From JAITVM01 sp031551135 (GTDB lineage Bacteria > Bacillota > Clostridia > Lachnospirales > JAITVM01), in NCBI GenBank assembly GCA_031551135.1, contig JAVBOA010000022.1, positions 95,393 to 159,392 on the forward strand: a DNA stretch of 64,000 bases, written 5' to 3'. The position numbers and the translations under genes were made by a program. The notes beneath the pieces are model-generated. The model saw only the letters and a list, made by a program, of their open reading frames with translations. It was not told where the DNA came from and ran no database searches. Below, one piece after another: positions 25,322 through 34,564 of this stretch. Position 1 is the first letter of the stretch, and the number at the start of each line of letters is the position of its first letter.

Positions 25322-26107
25322 ATGAAAGTAGTCATTCTTGCCGGCGGACTTGGGACCCGAATAAGCGAGGAATCCCATTTGCGCCCTAAGCCTATGATTG
25401 AAATCGGAGACAAGCCGATTTTATGGCATATCCAAAAATATTATTCCGCATTCGGATTTAACGAATTTATTATTTGCTGCGGCTACAAAGGGCATATTAT
25501 CAAAGAATATTTTGCTGATTATTATTTGCATGGTTCGGATGTAACTTTTGATTTTACTAATAACGGAAATATGACAATACATTCCAACGCCTCAGAGCCG
25601 TGGAAAGTTACGGTAGTTGATACAGGACTGCATACACAAACAGGCGGGCGCATAAAGCGGATACAAAAATATATTAACGGCGAAAGTTTTATGCTGACCT
25701 ATGGTGATGGAATCGGAAATATCGATTTGAATGCTTTGACTGCAACACATAAATCAACGGGAAACATTCTGACTTTAACGGCTGTTCAGCCAAGCGGACG
25801 CTATGGTGTTCTGGATATTGACGAAAGCAGAAATCAAGTAATCGGTTTTCGGGAAAAAGCTCAAGAAGACGCAAATTGGATAAATGCCGGATTTATGGTA
25901 GCCGAGCCGGATATTTTTAATTATATTGATGATTTGGAATCTACGATTTTCGAAAGGTATCCTATGGAGCATTTGTCAAGCGACGGAAAACTCGGGGCTT
26001 ATAAACATTACGGATTCTGGCAGTGCATGGATACACAGCGGGATAAAAATGTCCTTGAATGGTTTTGGAACGATAGCAAAGCTCCTTGGAAGGTGTGGAA
26101 TGATTGA
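25322..26107 (+). CDS. rfbF: Glucose-1-phosphate cytidylyltransferase
   Basis: 261-residue nucleotidyltransferase making CDP-glucose, the first step to CDP-linked dideoxy or branched sugars. Motifs are ILAGGLGTRISEES (residues about 5-18), RPKPMIEIG, and YGDGIGNIDL for metal binding; the HGSDVTFDFTNN segment is typical of RfbF. ATG at 25322 follows AAAGGAAG; an in-frame ATG at 25283 lies in the repeat-flanking region and lacks a site. The usual next gene, CDP-glucose 4,6-dehydratase, is absent; glycosyltransferases follow instead. Confidence 0.9.
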   Translation: MKVVILAGGLGTRISEESHLRPKPMIEIGDKPILWHIQKYYSAFGFNEFIICCGYKGHIIKEYFADYYLHGSDVTFDFTNNGNMTIHSNASEPWKVTVVDTGLHTQTGGRIKRIQKYINGESFMLTYGDGIGNIDLNALTATHKSTGNILTLTAVQPSGRYGVLDIDESRNQVIGFREKAQEDANWINAGFMVAEPDIFNYIDDLESTIFERYPMEHLSSDGKLGAYKHYGFWQCMDTQRDKNVLEWFWNDSKAPWKVWND

Positions 26108-26196
26108 TGGGTGAATTATTTCGTATCGAGCTGGATAAACTTAAAGAAAGATGTAGATTTAGGCAAAATGATGTAGTATTTTCGGCTGAGTTATAA
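26107..26196 (+). CDS. Small coupled ORF, possible gene remnant
   Basis: A 29-codon frame starts at the TGATG overlap with rfbF: MGELFRIELDKLKERCRFRQ, then nine residues to the stop. The overlap favours translation. There is no family match I can recognise. It could be the surviving start of a lost sugar-nucleotide gene that once followed rfbF, or chance. Confidence 0.3.
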   Translation: MGELFRIELDKLKERCRFRQNDVVFSAEL

Positions 26197-26215
26197 ACGC
26201 GATTAGAGGTGTAAA

Positions 26216-27145
26216 ATGAATACAAAAAAATTTTCTGTTATTATGCTGACTTACAACCGTGAAAAATTTGTAGGACGAATGATTGAGTGCATACTTGCGC
26301 AAACAATGCGTGATTTTGAATTTATAATTGTAGATAATGGTTCTACGGATTCCTCCGGCAAGATTGCGGATGAATATTCAGTAAAAGATGAGCGTATTCG
26401 TGTTATTCACCGCGAGCGCGGAAATATCGGAAGCGGACGAAATGCCGGACTGGATGCCGCTATTTGTGAATATGTAGTTTTTGTGGATGATGACGATATA
26501 TGCGAAAAAGATTTTTTGGAATTTTTATATAATTTATTAAAAACAAATGATGCTGACATAAGTATTTGCGGCGCGGCCGACAAAGTATTCGACGAGAAAA
26601 AAATAATGTCTGCGGAAGAAGCTTTGATTGAATTAATGTGGAGAAAAAAATACAATATGGCTTTCCCGACAAAATTATTTAAAAGAGAGCTTGTTAAAAA
26701 CCTGCGTTTTCCGGAAGACGGAGCCTTTGACGATATTGCTTTGATGTATAGATTATTGGCTAAGGCTAAAAAAGTGGCTTATCATGGTTTGCCAAAATAC
26801 AGTTTTTTTAGGCATGAAGGCAATAATTCCGCATGGACAACGAATCATGAGCTATTGACAGCCGAAACCTTGGATGAATATTTGCATGCTTTTCGTGAGC
26901 GCACTCTGTGGCTGAGCCGAATTTTTCCCGAATCTGCGCATGCGTTTCAATATTTTGAATGGTCGTTTATGATATCAATGGTTGATAAAATTATCCGATT
27001 GAATCTCAAAAATTGCTCTAAACAGCTCGAAAAAATGAAACAGGAATTGAACGAGAATTTTGATGAATTTTATTCGGGAGATTTAACGCTTGATTTTGAA
27101 AAGGAATGGATGGAAAAATATATTGAGGAATATTCGAGAGTATAA
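26216..27145 (+). CDS. Family 2 glycosyltransferase
   Basis: 309-residue GT-A enzyme. N-terminal nucleotide-sugar motifs are MLTYNREKFVGR, IIVDNGSTDSSG (residues about 39-50) and the metal-binding VFVDDDDIC. There is no membrane segment, so it acts at the cytoplasmic face. The start is ATG with GAGGTG. It lies between rfbF and a second GT2 gene and probably adds a sugar in surface glycan or protein glycosylation; donor and acceptor are not predictable. Confidence 0.88.
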   Translation: MNTKKFSVIMLTYNREKFVGRMIECILAQTMRDFEFIIVDNGSTDSSGKIADEYSVKDERIRVIHRERGNIGSGRNAGLDAAICEYVVFVDDDDICEKDFLEFLYNLLKTNDADISICGAADKVFDEKKIMSAEEALIELMWRKKYNMAFPTKLFKRELVKNLRFPEDGAFDDIALMYRLLAKAKKVAYHGLPKYSFFRHEGNNSAWTTNHELLTAETLDEYLHAFRERTLWLSRIFPESAHAFQYFEWSFMISMVDKIIRLNLKNCSKQLEKMKQELNENFDEFYSGDLTLDFEKEWMEKYIEEYSRV

Positions 27146-27210
27146 ATGCTATTCTTTAAAAGGGAAATGCATAAATTACGGATGAATTAAATTTTGATGG
27201 AGTTGAAGAT

Positions 27211-28461
27211 TTGCAGATCCAAAATAAAAAAATCGTATGTATTTTTTACACCTTTGCTTATAATGCGGAAAATACAATAGCACGGACGATTGAGAGCGTG
27301 CTTGCTCAAACATATTCCCATTGGGTGTATTACGTATTGAATAACGGTTCGACCGACAATACCGGAAAAATTATTCAGGATTACGCCGACAGGGATTCCC
27401 GAATTATTCCGCTTACAAATAAATTAAATCATGTTTGGGAAGCAAAAAACCATTGGCAAGAGGTTGCAGGAAACTACAATGAGGATGATTATTTTTGTTT
27501 TCTGGATGCTGATGATGAATATAAACCGGATTTTATTGAGAAAATGCTGGAGTTTGTGAAGGAAAATAAACTTGAAATAGCTGCCTGCGGCAGTGATTTT
27601 ATAGATGCCGAGACAAATGAATTATTAAAAATACGGCATTTGAAAAAAGATTTACTTTTGGAAAGTTCGGAGTTTTCCGAATATTTTGTTTTGTACCATA
27701 AATATATGCGGACAATGTGGGGAAAATTATACACTTTGCCAATCATAAGGGATATTGATACTTCTAAGATACCTTCGGTTGCATATGGATGGGATACCTT
27801 ATTTGTAATTGAAAATTTTCTGAATGTATCGCGCATCGGAATTAATTCGGAATCTTTGCATAAATACTATGTTTCGGAAAAATCGCTTTCTTATAAACAC
27901 GACTATACGAGAATTGAATCTGATACTTTGCTTCATGAAAAGAGCGTGGATTATTTATTGAGAAAATGCGGCGAAATATCTTATGTAAATCAAGATTTTC
28001 TCATGATTGTATATATGAGCGCAATAATCAGCACATTAAAAGTAATTATGCGTGCTAAAATTTCCGTTGTAGAAAAAGTTTCGGATATAATAAAAGTTTT
28101 CTCCAATAAATATACAAAGCAATTGGCGGCGCAAGAGAATTTCGGAATCTCGACGGGAAATCCGGAGGAAAAAACTCAAGAGCGAAATAAATTTTTCTCT
28201 GAATTTGCCAATTTTTTTATTTATATTGAAAATATCTCGAATGAATTGCCGGAAGATTATTGTGATATCGGAGAATTTTTGTGTGCGGCTTCGGACAATA
28301 CTGCCGGTTGGTTATTTTTTAATAAAAAACGGATAGAAATGCTGATAAATAAAAATCACATACAAGAAGCAAATCAAAAATTATCGGAAATGGAAGCCTT
28401 GATTCCAGAGGATGCGGATATTATCGTATTCCGCAAAATATTGCAATCGGTTCAAGTATAA
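27211..28461 (+). CDS. Family 2 glycosyltransferase with long C-terminal extension
   Basis: 416 residues. The GT-A part occupies about residues 1-220, with YAENTIARTIESVLAQTY-like start region, YVLNNGSTDNTG and CFLDADDEY. The remaining about 190 residues are helical with no family I recognise; the last 50 look like a TPR-type helix pair (NHIQEANQKLSEMEALIPED). The start is TTG at 27211 with GGAG 11 nt upstream. Context is a surface-sugar block with rfbF and the preceding GT2. Confidence 0.82.
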   Translation: MQIQNKKIVCIFYTFAYNAENTIARTIESVLAQTYSHWVYYVLNNGSTDNTGKIIQDYADRDSRIIPLTNKLNHVWEAKNHWQEVAGNYNEDDYFCFLDADDEYKPDFIEKMLEFVKENKLEIAACGSDFIDAETNELLKIRHLKKDLLLESSEFSEYFVLYHKYMRTMWGKLYTLPIIRDIDTSKIPSVAYGWDTLFVIENFLNVSRIGINSESLHKYYVSEKSLSYKHDYTRIESDTLLHEKSVDYLLRKCGEISYVNQDFLMIVYMSAIISTLKVIMRAKISVVEKVSDIIKVFSNKYTKQLAAQENFGISTGNPEEKTQERNKFFSEFANFFIYIENISNELPEDYCDIGEFLCAASDNTAGWLFFNKKRIEMLINKNHIQEANQKLSEMEALIPEDADIIVFRKILQSVQV

Positions 28462-28480
28462 AAAATATTTCAAAAATTTA

Positions 28481-28509
28481 TTGCACAATATGATTTTATA
28501 TGTTAAAAT
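28481..28509 (+). promoter_or_regulatory. Promoter of rpsF-ssb-rpsR
   Basis: TTGCAC (28481-28486), a 17-bp spacer and TAAAAT (28504-28509) lie 73 bp before rpsF. Confidence 0.65.
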
Positions 28510-28532
28510 CACTATTTGTATGATTATCCTTG

Positions 28533-28552
28533 TTCTTTTCAAACGAAAAGAG
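28533..28552 (+). promoter_or_regulatory. Leader hairpin before rpsF
   Basis: CTTTTC/GAAAAG with loop AAAC, extended by one A-T and one G-T pair, lies between the promoter and the AAAGGAGG of rpsF. S6:S18 autoregulatory leaders are known at this place in many bacteria; the match to that motif is only positional. Confidence 0.35.
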
Positions 28553-28581
28553 CCAAAGTCCAAAAGGAGGTGCAGTAAACA

Positions 28582-28869
28582 ATGAATAAATATGAATTAT
28601 GTATCGTTTTTAAACCAAACCTTGAAGAAGAAGAACTTAAGTCTGAGTTTGAAAAAGTTTTAGGCTATATTGAAAGATTTGGCGGAACAGTTGATAAAGT
28701 TGATAACTGGGGAAAACGCAAACTTGCGTATGAAATTGAAAAACTTCGTGAAGGCTTTTATTATTTCATAACTTTCTCTGGAGAGAGTACAACCCCAATC
28801 GAATTGGAAAAAAGAATCAGAATTATTGAAACTGTTTTAAGATATTTGATAACCCGCCAAGACGCGTAG
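28582..28869 (+). CDS. rpsF: 30S ribosomal protein S6
   Basis: 95-residue small-subunit protein binding next to S18 in the platform. Family sequence is clear: YELCIVFKPNLEEEE, then NWGKRKLAYEIEKLREGFYYF. The length is normal. The start is ATG with AAAGGAGGT. First gene of the conserved rpsF-ssb-rpsR operon. Confidence 0.97.
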   Translation: MNKYELCIVFKPNLEEEELKSEFEKVLGYIERFGGTVDKVDNWGKRKLAYEIEKLREGFYYFITFSGESTTPIELEKRIRIIETVLRYLITRQDA

Positions 28870-28882
28870 AAGGGAGATTATT

Positions 28883-29356
28883 ATGAATAAAGTTATACTT
28901 ATGGGACGTTTGACTCGTGACCCCGAAGTGCGTTATTCACAATCTGCCACGCCTATTGCTGTTGCCAGATACTCTTTGGCTGTAAACAGACGCTTCAAAA
29001 AAGAAGGCGAGCCTGACGCGGACTTTATAAATTGTGTAGCGTTCGGAAAATCGGGCGAATTTGCCGAAAAATATTTCAAAAAAGGTATGATGGTAGCGGT
29101 AGTGGGTAATCTTAGGGTAAGTTCTTGGGACGACCAGAACGGACAAAAAAGATGGAGTACCGACGTTGTTATAGAAGAGCAGAATTTTGCCGAAAGCAAA
29201 GCCGCTTTTGAGGCAAACAGAGCCGGAAAACAGGACTCGTTTGACCCTTATATGTCTATGGCAGAAAGTATACCGCAAAATTCGTTCAAAGAAGAACCCG
29301 CTATGGGATTTACTCCGATTTCGGAGACGATTGACGATGACGACTTACCTTTCTAA
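28883..29356 (+). CDS. ssb: Single-stranded DNA-binding protein
   Basis: 157 residues. The OB fold begins MNKVILMGRLTRDPEVRYSQ and contains NRRFKKEGEPDADFINCVAFGK. A variable linker follows and the acidic tip ends DDDDLPF, the docking site for replication and repair partners. Standard place between rpsF and rpsR. Confidence 0.97.
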   Translation: MNKVILMGRLTRDPEVRYSQSATPIAVARYSLAVNRRFKKEGEPDADFINCVAFGKSGEFAEKYFKKGMMVAVVGNLRVSSWDDQNGQKRWSTDVVIEEQNFAESKAAFEANRAGKQDSFDPYMSMAESIPQNSFKEEPAMGFTPISETIDDDDLPF

Positions 29357-29379
29357 AAAATTGAAAAGGAGATTTAAAA

Positions 29380-29610
29380 ATGATACAGAAAAAACGTGGC
29401 CGTAGAAAAAAACGCGTTTGCCTATTTTGTAAAGATAAAATTGATCACATTGATTATAAAGAAATCGGAATTCTTAAAAAATCTGTTTCTGACAGAGGAA
29501 AAATTTTTCCTAGAAGAATTACCGGAAATTGTGCTAAACATCAAAGAGCTTTAACAGCAGCTATTAAAAGATCAAGACATGTAGCGCTGATGGCTTATAC
29601 TCAAGACTAA
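29380..29610 (+). CDS. rpsR: 30S ribosomal protein S18
   Basis: 76 residues, with KKRVCLFCKDKIDHIDYK and the core LKKSVSDRGKIFPRRITGNC followed by AKHQRALTAAIKRSRHVALM. The CxxC at VCLFC together with the later NC and KH suits a zinc-binding (C+) form of S18. The start is ATG with AAAGGAGA upstream. Confidence 0.97.
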   Translation: MIQKKRGRRKKRVCLFCKDKIDHIDYKEIGILKKSVSDRGKIFPRRITGNCAKHQRALTAAIKRSRHVALMAYTQD

Positions 29611-29790
29611 AAATATCGAAATAAGTAGTTCACTTTTTACAAATAAACCGTTTTATTTGCTCTCTTTGCAAAATCGAGAAAAATAAGGCGGCTTTGATGT
29701 AAATGTTTTGTAGAATTGCTATATTGTAATTATTTTAACAAGTATATATAATAATCATAAGCCGGACTTTTGCCGGGTTTATGTTTCCGC

Positions 29791-29830
29791 GGCGGTTTGA
29801 CTTTTCAAAACCGTCTTATTTTTTTTCTTT
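29791..29830 (+). terminator. Probable terminator between rpsR and the phosphohexomutase gene
   Basis: CGGTTTGA/TCAAAACCG (one bulged base) with a short loop, then a T-rich run TTATTTTTTTTC. A second imperfect hairpin CATAAGCCGG/CCGGGTTTATG precedes it at about 29756-29783. The 26-bp distance to the next gene leaves attenuation possible. Confidence 0.5.
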
Positions 29831-29855
29831 AAAATTTATATTTAGAGGTGAGCTT

Positions 29856-31592
29856 ATGAGTCATAACGAAAGATTTTTGTATTGGCTTAATGATGAGTAT
29901 TTTGACCCGGATACCAGAAATGAATTGAGTATTATTAAAGATGACGAAAATGAAATCGAAGACAGGTTTTTTAAAGATTTGGATTTCGGAACAGGAGGTT
30001 TACGCGGTGTTATCGGTGCCGGCACGAACCGGATGAATGTTTATACAGTTAGAAAAGCAACTCAAGGGCTGGCGAATTACATTTTGAAACAAGACGGAAA
30101 CGGAAAAGAAAAGGGCGTTTGTATCGCATTCGACTCCAGACGGTTTTCGAAAGAGTTTGCAGAAACCGCCGCACTTGTATTAAACGGAAATGGCATTAAA
30201 ACATATATTTTTGAAACATTGCGCCCGACTCCGGAACTTTCTTTTGCCGTTCGTCAAAAAAATGCAATAGCCGGAATTGTTGTTACAGCAAGCCATAATC
30301 CGCCCGAATATAACGGATACAAAGTTTATTGGTCCGACGGCGGTCAAGTTCCTTATCCGCGTGACGAGGAAATTATTGATGAAGTTAATTTAGTTACCGA
30401 TTTTAAATCCATAAAATATATTACAAAAGAAGAAGCTCTGAAATTAAATTTGTTTAATACTTTGGGCGAAGATACGGATACAGAATTTATTAATAATGTT
30501 AAAGCTCAAACCATAGATAAAGAAATTATCGACGAAATGAAAGATGATTTAGTAATTATTTATACGCCGCTTCATGGAACGGGAAATATTCCGGTAAGGC
30601 GTGTTCTCGGCGAATTGGGATATAAAAATGTTTTTGTGGTTAAAGCTCAAGAAGAACCGGATTCGAATTTTTCAACAGTCGGATATCCTAATCCGGAAGA
30701 CCCGAAAGCGTTTAAATTGGCGATAGAATTGGCGAAAGAGAAAAACGCCGACCTTATTTTGGCGACCGACCCGGATTGCGACCGCGTTGGATGTGCCGTA
30801 AAAGACAAAGCCGGAGAATATAAATTATTGACGGGAAATATGACAGGAATTTTAATTACAAATTATATTCTGTCTCAAAAAGAAATACAAAGCAGTTTGC
30901 CGGAAAATCCTGCGATTATCTCAACAATCGTTTCGACCGATATGACTAAAGCTATTTCGAAAGCAAAAAATGCTGATTATTTTGAAGTTCTTACGGGTTT
31001 TAAATATATCGGCGAGAAAATAAAAGAGTTTGAAGAAACAGGCTCACATACTTATTTGTTTGGCTTTGAAGAAAGCTATGGCTGTTTGGCAGGCACTTAT
31101 GCCAGAGATAAAGACGCAGTTGTAGCTTCAATGCTGATTTGCGAGCTTGCGGCTTATTATAAAAAGCGTAATATGAATTTGTATGATGGAATGTTGGAGC
31201 TATACAAAGAATACGGATTTTATTTGGATCAAATTCAATCGATTACTTTAAAAGGAATCGAAGGGCTGAACAATATTAAAAAAATAATGGACGAGCTTAG
31301 AAAAAATCCGCCTGCTGAAATTAACGGCGTTGAAATTGTTAGAATTCGTGATTATGATAGCAAAAAGATAATCGATTTAAAAACAAAAATCGAAGAAGAA
31401 ATAAAAATGCCAAAATCAAATGTTTTATATTATGAGCTTGGCGATGAATCATGGTTTTGCATACGCCCGTCGGGAACTGAACCGAAAATAAAAATTTATT
31501 TTGGAGTAAAAGCTCCGGAGATGGAGGAAGCCGAGCAAAAAGCGAAATCGCTTTCGGAAAGCTGCTTAAAACTCGTTGACTCTTATCTTTAA
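29856..31592 (+). CDS. Phosphoglucomutase/phosphomannomutase family enzyme
   Basis: 578-residue alpha-D-phosphohexomutase. The phosphoserine loop is TASHNPPEYNGYKVYW (serine near residue 146), the Mg loop is DPDCDRVG, the sugar loop is FGFEESYG, and the phosphate loop is RPSGTEPKIK. The length fits the long PgcA type of Bacillota. ATG at 29856 is chosen for its GAGGTG; the frame extends upstream through the leader hairpin. It interconverts hexose 1- and 6-phosphates and feeds the sugar-nucleotide genes nearby. Confidence 0.93.
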   Translation: MSHNERFLYWLNDEYFDPDTRNELSIIKDDENEIEDRFFKDLDFGTGGLRGVIGAGTNRMNVYTVRKATQGLANYILKQDGNGKEKGVCIAFDSRRFSKEFAETAALVLNGNGIKTYIFETLRPTPELSFAVRQKNAIAGIVVTASHNPPEYNGYKVYWSDGGQVPYPRDEEIIDEVNLVTDFKSIKYITKEEALKLNLFNTLGEDTDTEFINNVKAQTIDKEIIDEMKDDLVIIYTPLHGTGNIPVRRVLGELGYKNVFVVKAQEEPDSNFSTVGYPNPEDPKAFKLAIELAKEKNADLILATDPDCDRVGCAVKDKAGEYKLLTGNMTGILITNYILSQKEIQSSLPENPAIISTIVSTDMTKAISKAKNADYFEVLTGFKYIGEKIKEFEETGSHTYLFGFEESYGCLAGTYARDKDAVVASMLICELAAYYKKRNMNLYDGMLELYKEYGFYLDQIQSITLKGIEGLNNIKKIMDELRKNPPAEINGVEIVRIRDYDSKKIIDLKTKIEEEIKMPKSNVLYYELGDESWFCIRPSGTEPKIKIYFGVKAPEMEEAEQKAKSLSESCLKLVDSYL

Positions 31593-31610
31593 TTCTAAAG
31601 AGGTGCATTT

Positions 31611-32756
31611 GTGAATAAAATAAAAATTATGAGTGTTTTCGGTACAAGACCAGAAGCAATTAAAATGGCTCCTTTGGTGAAAGAATTGGAACAACGGCCA
31701 GAAATTGAACATTTTACTTGCGTAACAGCTCAACACCGTGAAATGCTTGATATGGTTTTAGATATTTTTGAAATAAAGCCAAAATACGATTTAAATATAA
31801 TGCAAAATAAGCAGACGCTGAAAGACATTACTATTAACGCAATTAACGGACTGGATGATGTTTTGAAAAAAGAAAAGCCTGATTTGGTTTTGGTACACGG
31901 CGATACTTCAACGACATTTGCGGGCGCGCTGACTTCATATTATAATCAAATTAAAATCGGGCATGTGGAAGCCGGTTTGCGGACATACGACAAATATCAG
32001 CCTTTTCCCGAAGAAATGAACAGGGTTTTGACTTCAAATCTAGCTGACTTAAATTTCGCACCGACATCTAATTCGAAACAGAATTTATTGAAAGAAAATA
32101 TCGACCCGAATAGTATTTTTGTAACCGGAAATACGGTAATTGACGCTCTTAAAACGACTATCGAGGAAAATTATAAATTCAACTTGTCGGCTTTAAATGA
32201 TATTGATTTTAATAAAAAAATAATTTCCGTAACGGCTCATAGGCGTGAAAATCTCGGTGAACCGCTGAAAAATATTTGCAATGCGATTATGGATATTGTT
32301 AATAAATATAAAGATGTTGAAATCGTTTACGCTGTGCATTTAAATCCGGCTGTGCAGAATATTGTAAATGAAATAATGGGAAATAACCCACGGGTACATC
32401 TAACCGAGCCGCTTTCGCTGAAGGATATGCATAATCTATTAAGCCGCTCTTATTTAGTGCTGACGGATTCGGGCGGACTGCAAGAAGAAGTTCCGTCTAT
32501 GGGAAAACCGGTTTTGGTTTTGAGAAATGTCACCGAGCGCCCGGAAGGTCTTGCGGCAGGAACTTTAAAATTGGCGGGTACGGATAGGGAAAATATTTTT
32601 AATATGGTATCCGAACTGATGGATGATGAATCCGAATATACAAAAATGGCTGCGGCAAAAAATCCGTTTGGCGACGGACTAGCTTCAAAAAGAATCGCAG
32701 ATTCGATATTATATTATTTCGGCAAAAAAGAAATTCGACCTGAAGATTATGTATAA
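31611..32756 (+). CDS. wecB: UDP-N-acetylglucosamine 2-epimerase (non-hydrolysing)
   Basis: 381-residue GT-B fold enzyme interconverting UDP-GlcNAc and UDP-ManNAc. Motifs are FGTRPEAIKMAPL (residues about 9-21), VHGDTSTT, GHVEAGLRT, TAHRREN and LTDSGGLQEE. The start is GTG with AGAGGTG upstream, 18 bp after the mutase gene, so the two are cotranscribed. The product serves surface polymer or linkage-unit synthesis. Confidence 0.94.
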   Translation: MNKIKIMSVFGTRPEAIKMAPLVKELEQRPEIEHFTCVTAQHREMLDMVLDIFEIKPKYDLNIMQNKQTLKDITINAINGLDDVLKKEKPDLVLVHGDTSTTFAGALTSYYNQIKIGHVEAGLRTYDKYQPFPEEMNRVLTSNLADLNFAPTSNSKQNLLKENIDPNSIFVTGNTVIDALKTTIEENYKFNLSALNDIDFNKKIISVTAHRRENLGEPLKNICNAIMDIVNKYKDVEIVYAVHLNPAVQNIVNEIMGNNPRVHLTEPLSLKDMHNLLSRSYLVLTDSGGLQEEVPSMGKPVLVLRNVTERPEGLAAGTLKLAGTDRENIFNMVSELMDDESEYTKMAAAKNPFGDGLASKRIADSILYYFGKKEIRPEDYV

Positions 32757-32958
32757 TCAAAAAAACGAATCTCAAAATATAAAACACCATTGTTCTATTA
32801 CTTAAAGAATGGAAATTGTATAAATTGGGAACAATATTAAACTTATAAAATCTTTGTACGTATATTTGTTTATATTTTATTTGAGAATGCGAAATGGAAT
32901 GACTTATAATCAAGAAAAATAACCACAACGCATCAATATCAAATTAAAATGCAATATT
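32757..32958. other. AT-rich gap after wecB
   Basis: No gene, clear terminator or promoter seen. It is followed by a palindromic repeat at 32959. Confidence 0.5.
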
Positions 32959-33002
32959 ATACTATTTTTATTATAAAGGATAGAAAAAAATAAAAATAGT
33001 AT
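32959..33002. repeat. Short (44 bp) ATACTATTTTC palindromic repeat
   Basis: ATACTATTTTTATTATAAAG, then GATAGAAAAAAAT and AAAAATAGTAT. It is nearly identical to copies at 38260 and 53774. Confidence 0.8.
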
Positions 33003-33071
33003 TAGCAAACTTTTCTTAGGGAGCAACGTATTTTAGAATATAATATTTAAGACTTTAGGGAGGATTTAAAA

Positions 33072-33557
33072 ATGAAAGAAGAAAAAATTACTATTTTGAA
33101 CATGCTGCAAGAAGGCAGAATAACTGTTGATGAAGCATTAAAGCTTTTGGATGCAATTCAAGGAACAGGCAGAGGTTTACCGGAAACCGAAAAAGCAATT
33201 GACGAGAAATTAACAAGATTTACTCAATCTGTTGACGGGTTTACCAAAGATTTCGTTTCAAAAATCGAAGGCGCTTTCAAAGATGTAGAGCCTAAACTTA
33301 AAAAAGCTTCAAAAAAAGTTGTTGAAAAAACAGCAGGGGCAATCGACCAAGTTTCAAAATCGCTTAACGAAACACTTGATAACCTAAAAAAATACGAAGA
33401 CGAATGTGTAGAAGACGAATGTGATTTGGAAGAAGATATTGAACAAACAATAAATGAATTAAGAGAAAATAAAAAAGAATACAAGAAAGAAGAAAAAAAG
33501 GAAGAAGCTAAAAAAGACAACAAAAAAGAAGATAAAAAAGACGACAGAGAAAACTAA
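33072..33557 (+). CDS. SHOCT-like N-terminal protein with charged tail
   Basis: 161 residues. The N-terminus (KITILNMLQEGRITVDEALKLLDAI) matches the SHOCT-like helical hairpin found at the start of YvlB/LiaX-type envelope stress proteins. The middle is amphipathic coiled-coil-like helix, and the last about 40 residues are almost only K, E and D. No signal peptide or membrane segment. The function is unknown; a regulatory or envelope-stress role is only inferred from the N-terminal domain. The start is ATG with AGGGAGG, and it is followed by a strong terminator. Confidence 0.75.
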   Translation: MKEEKITILNMLQEGRITVDEALKLLDAIQGTGRGLPETEKAIDEKLTRFTQSVDGFTKDFVSKIEGAFKDVEPKLKKASKKVVEKTAGAIDQVSKSLNETLDNLKKYEDECVEDECDLEEDIEQTINELRENKKEYKKEEKKEEAKKDNKKEDKKDDREN

Positions 33558-33565
33558 TTATTTTT

Positions 33566-33597
33566 GGTCAGGTAAAATGCCTGACCGATTTTTTTTT
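33566..33597 (+). terminator. Intrinsic terminator
   Basis: GGTCAGG/CCTGACC with a 7-nt loop is followed by GA and nine T. Confidence 0.9.
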
Positions 33598-33929
33598 GAA
33601 CTTTCTGAATTCGGTCAAAGCCGGAAAAAAATTAAAATGCTATATTTGTGGATTAAAAATATAGAATTTTTTTATTTATATGATATAATTTAGTTATGGG
33701 AAATTGTTTGTGATACAATGCTGTTGAACTTGTATTCAATACTCTGATTCTGCTCTTTGTATCGATAATAGTATTTTGATTTTTTACCGATATATAGCTT
33801 GACACTTTAGTTTTTTTCATATTATTAAATTCTTACTTTCTGTGGCAAATTTCTTTTTATAAAATTGAATATTGCGAAATTGTTTAAGTAGGACTAATAT
33901 TTTTTTATAAATTTTGGGAGGAATATTAT
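33598..33929 (+). other. Gene-free region upstream of lepB
   Basis: AT-rich, with no coding frame that looks real. Contains a degenerate ATAATAGTATTTTGAT fragment (about 33767-33782) related to the palindromic repeats, and TTGACA at 33799 followed by weak -10 candidates (TATTAT at 15 bp). A promoter for lepB probably lies here. Confidence 0.4.
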
Positions 33930-34481
33930 TTGGATGACCAATTAAAATCGGAGATTATTTCATGGATAAAGGCGGTTGTTTACGCACTGGTAGTGGCTGT
34001 TTTTGTGACCAATGTTGTTGTCGTAAACGCCGAAGTACCGACGGGTTCTATGGAAGATACAATCATGCCCGATACAAGACTGATTGCTTACCGCATGTCT
34101 TATGCGTTTTCAAAGCCGGAAAGATTTGATATCGTGGTTTTTAGATGGCCGGATTTGGAAACCGAGCTTTATGTAAAGCGCGTGATCGGCCTACCGGGAG
34201 AAAAAGTTGAGATAAAGCAAGGAAAAGTTTTTATAAATGACAGTGAAGTACCTTTGCCGGACGATTTTCTGAAAGAGCCGCCTTTTGAAGAAGATAAAGG
34301 ACCGTTTTTTGTACCGGAAAATCATTATTTTATGTTGGGGGACAATAGAAATAATTCGAAGGATTCACGCTACTGGACAAATAAATATGTCGATGAATCA
34401 AAGATTTTAGGAAAAGTCGTATTTAGGTATTATCCGGATTTTCATCTTTACAAAGAGGAAAATCTTGAAAAACAAGAATGA
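33930..34481 (+). CDS. lepB: Signal peptidase I
   Basis: 183-residue membrane protease cleaving secretory signal peptides on the outer face. One N-terminal transmembrane helix (residues about 13-33) precedes the catalytic serine S40 in PTGSMEDTI. The general base is K83 in YVKRVIGLPG, and the conserved GDNRNNSKDSRYW box is near 141-153. The start is TTG with GGGAGGA; no in-frame ATG is well placed. The size is typical of the short Bacillota type. Confidence 0.95.
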   Translation: MDDQLKSEIISWIKAVVYALVVAVFVTNVVVVNAEVPTGSMEDTIMPDTRLIAYRMSYAFSKPERFDIVVFRWPDLETELYVKRVIGLPGEKVEIKQGKVFINDSEVPLPDDFLKEPPFEEDKGPFFVPENHYFMLGDNRNNSKDSRYWTNKYVDESKILGKVVFRYYPDFHLYKEENLEKQE

Positions 34482-34564
34482 TATAGAATCCGTCTGGCTT
34501 ATGAATTTTCCGGCGGCTTATGAATAATAATATTAAATACAGAGGAATGAAAGGAGAGATTTTT

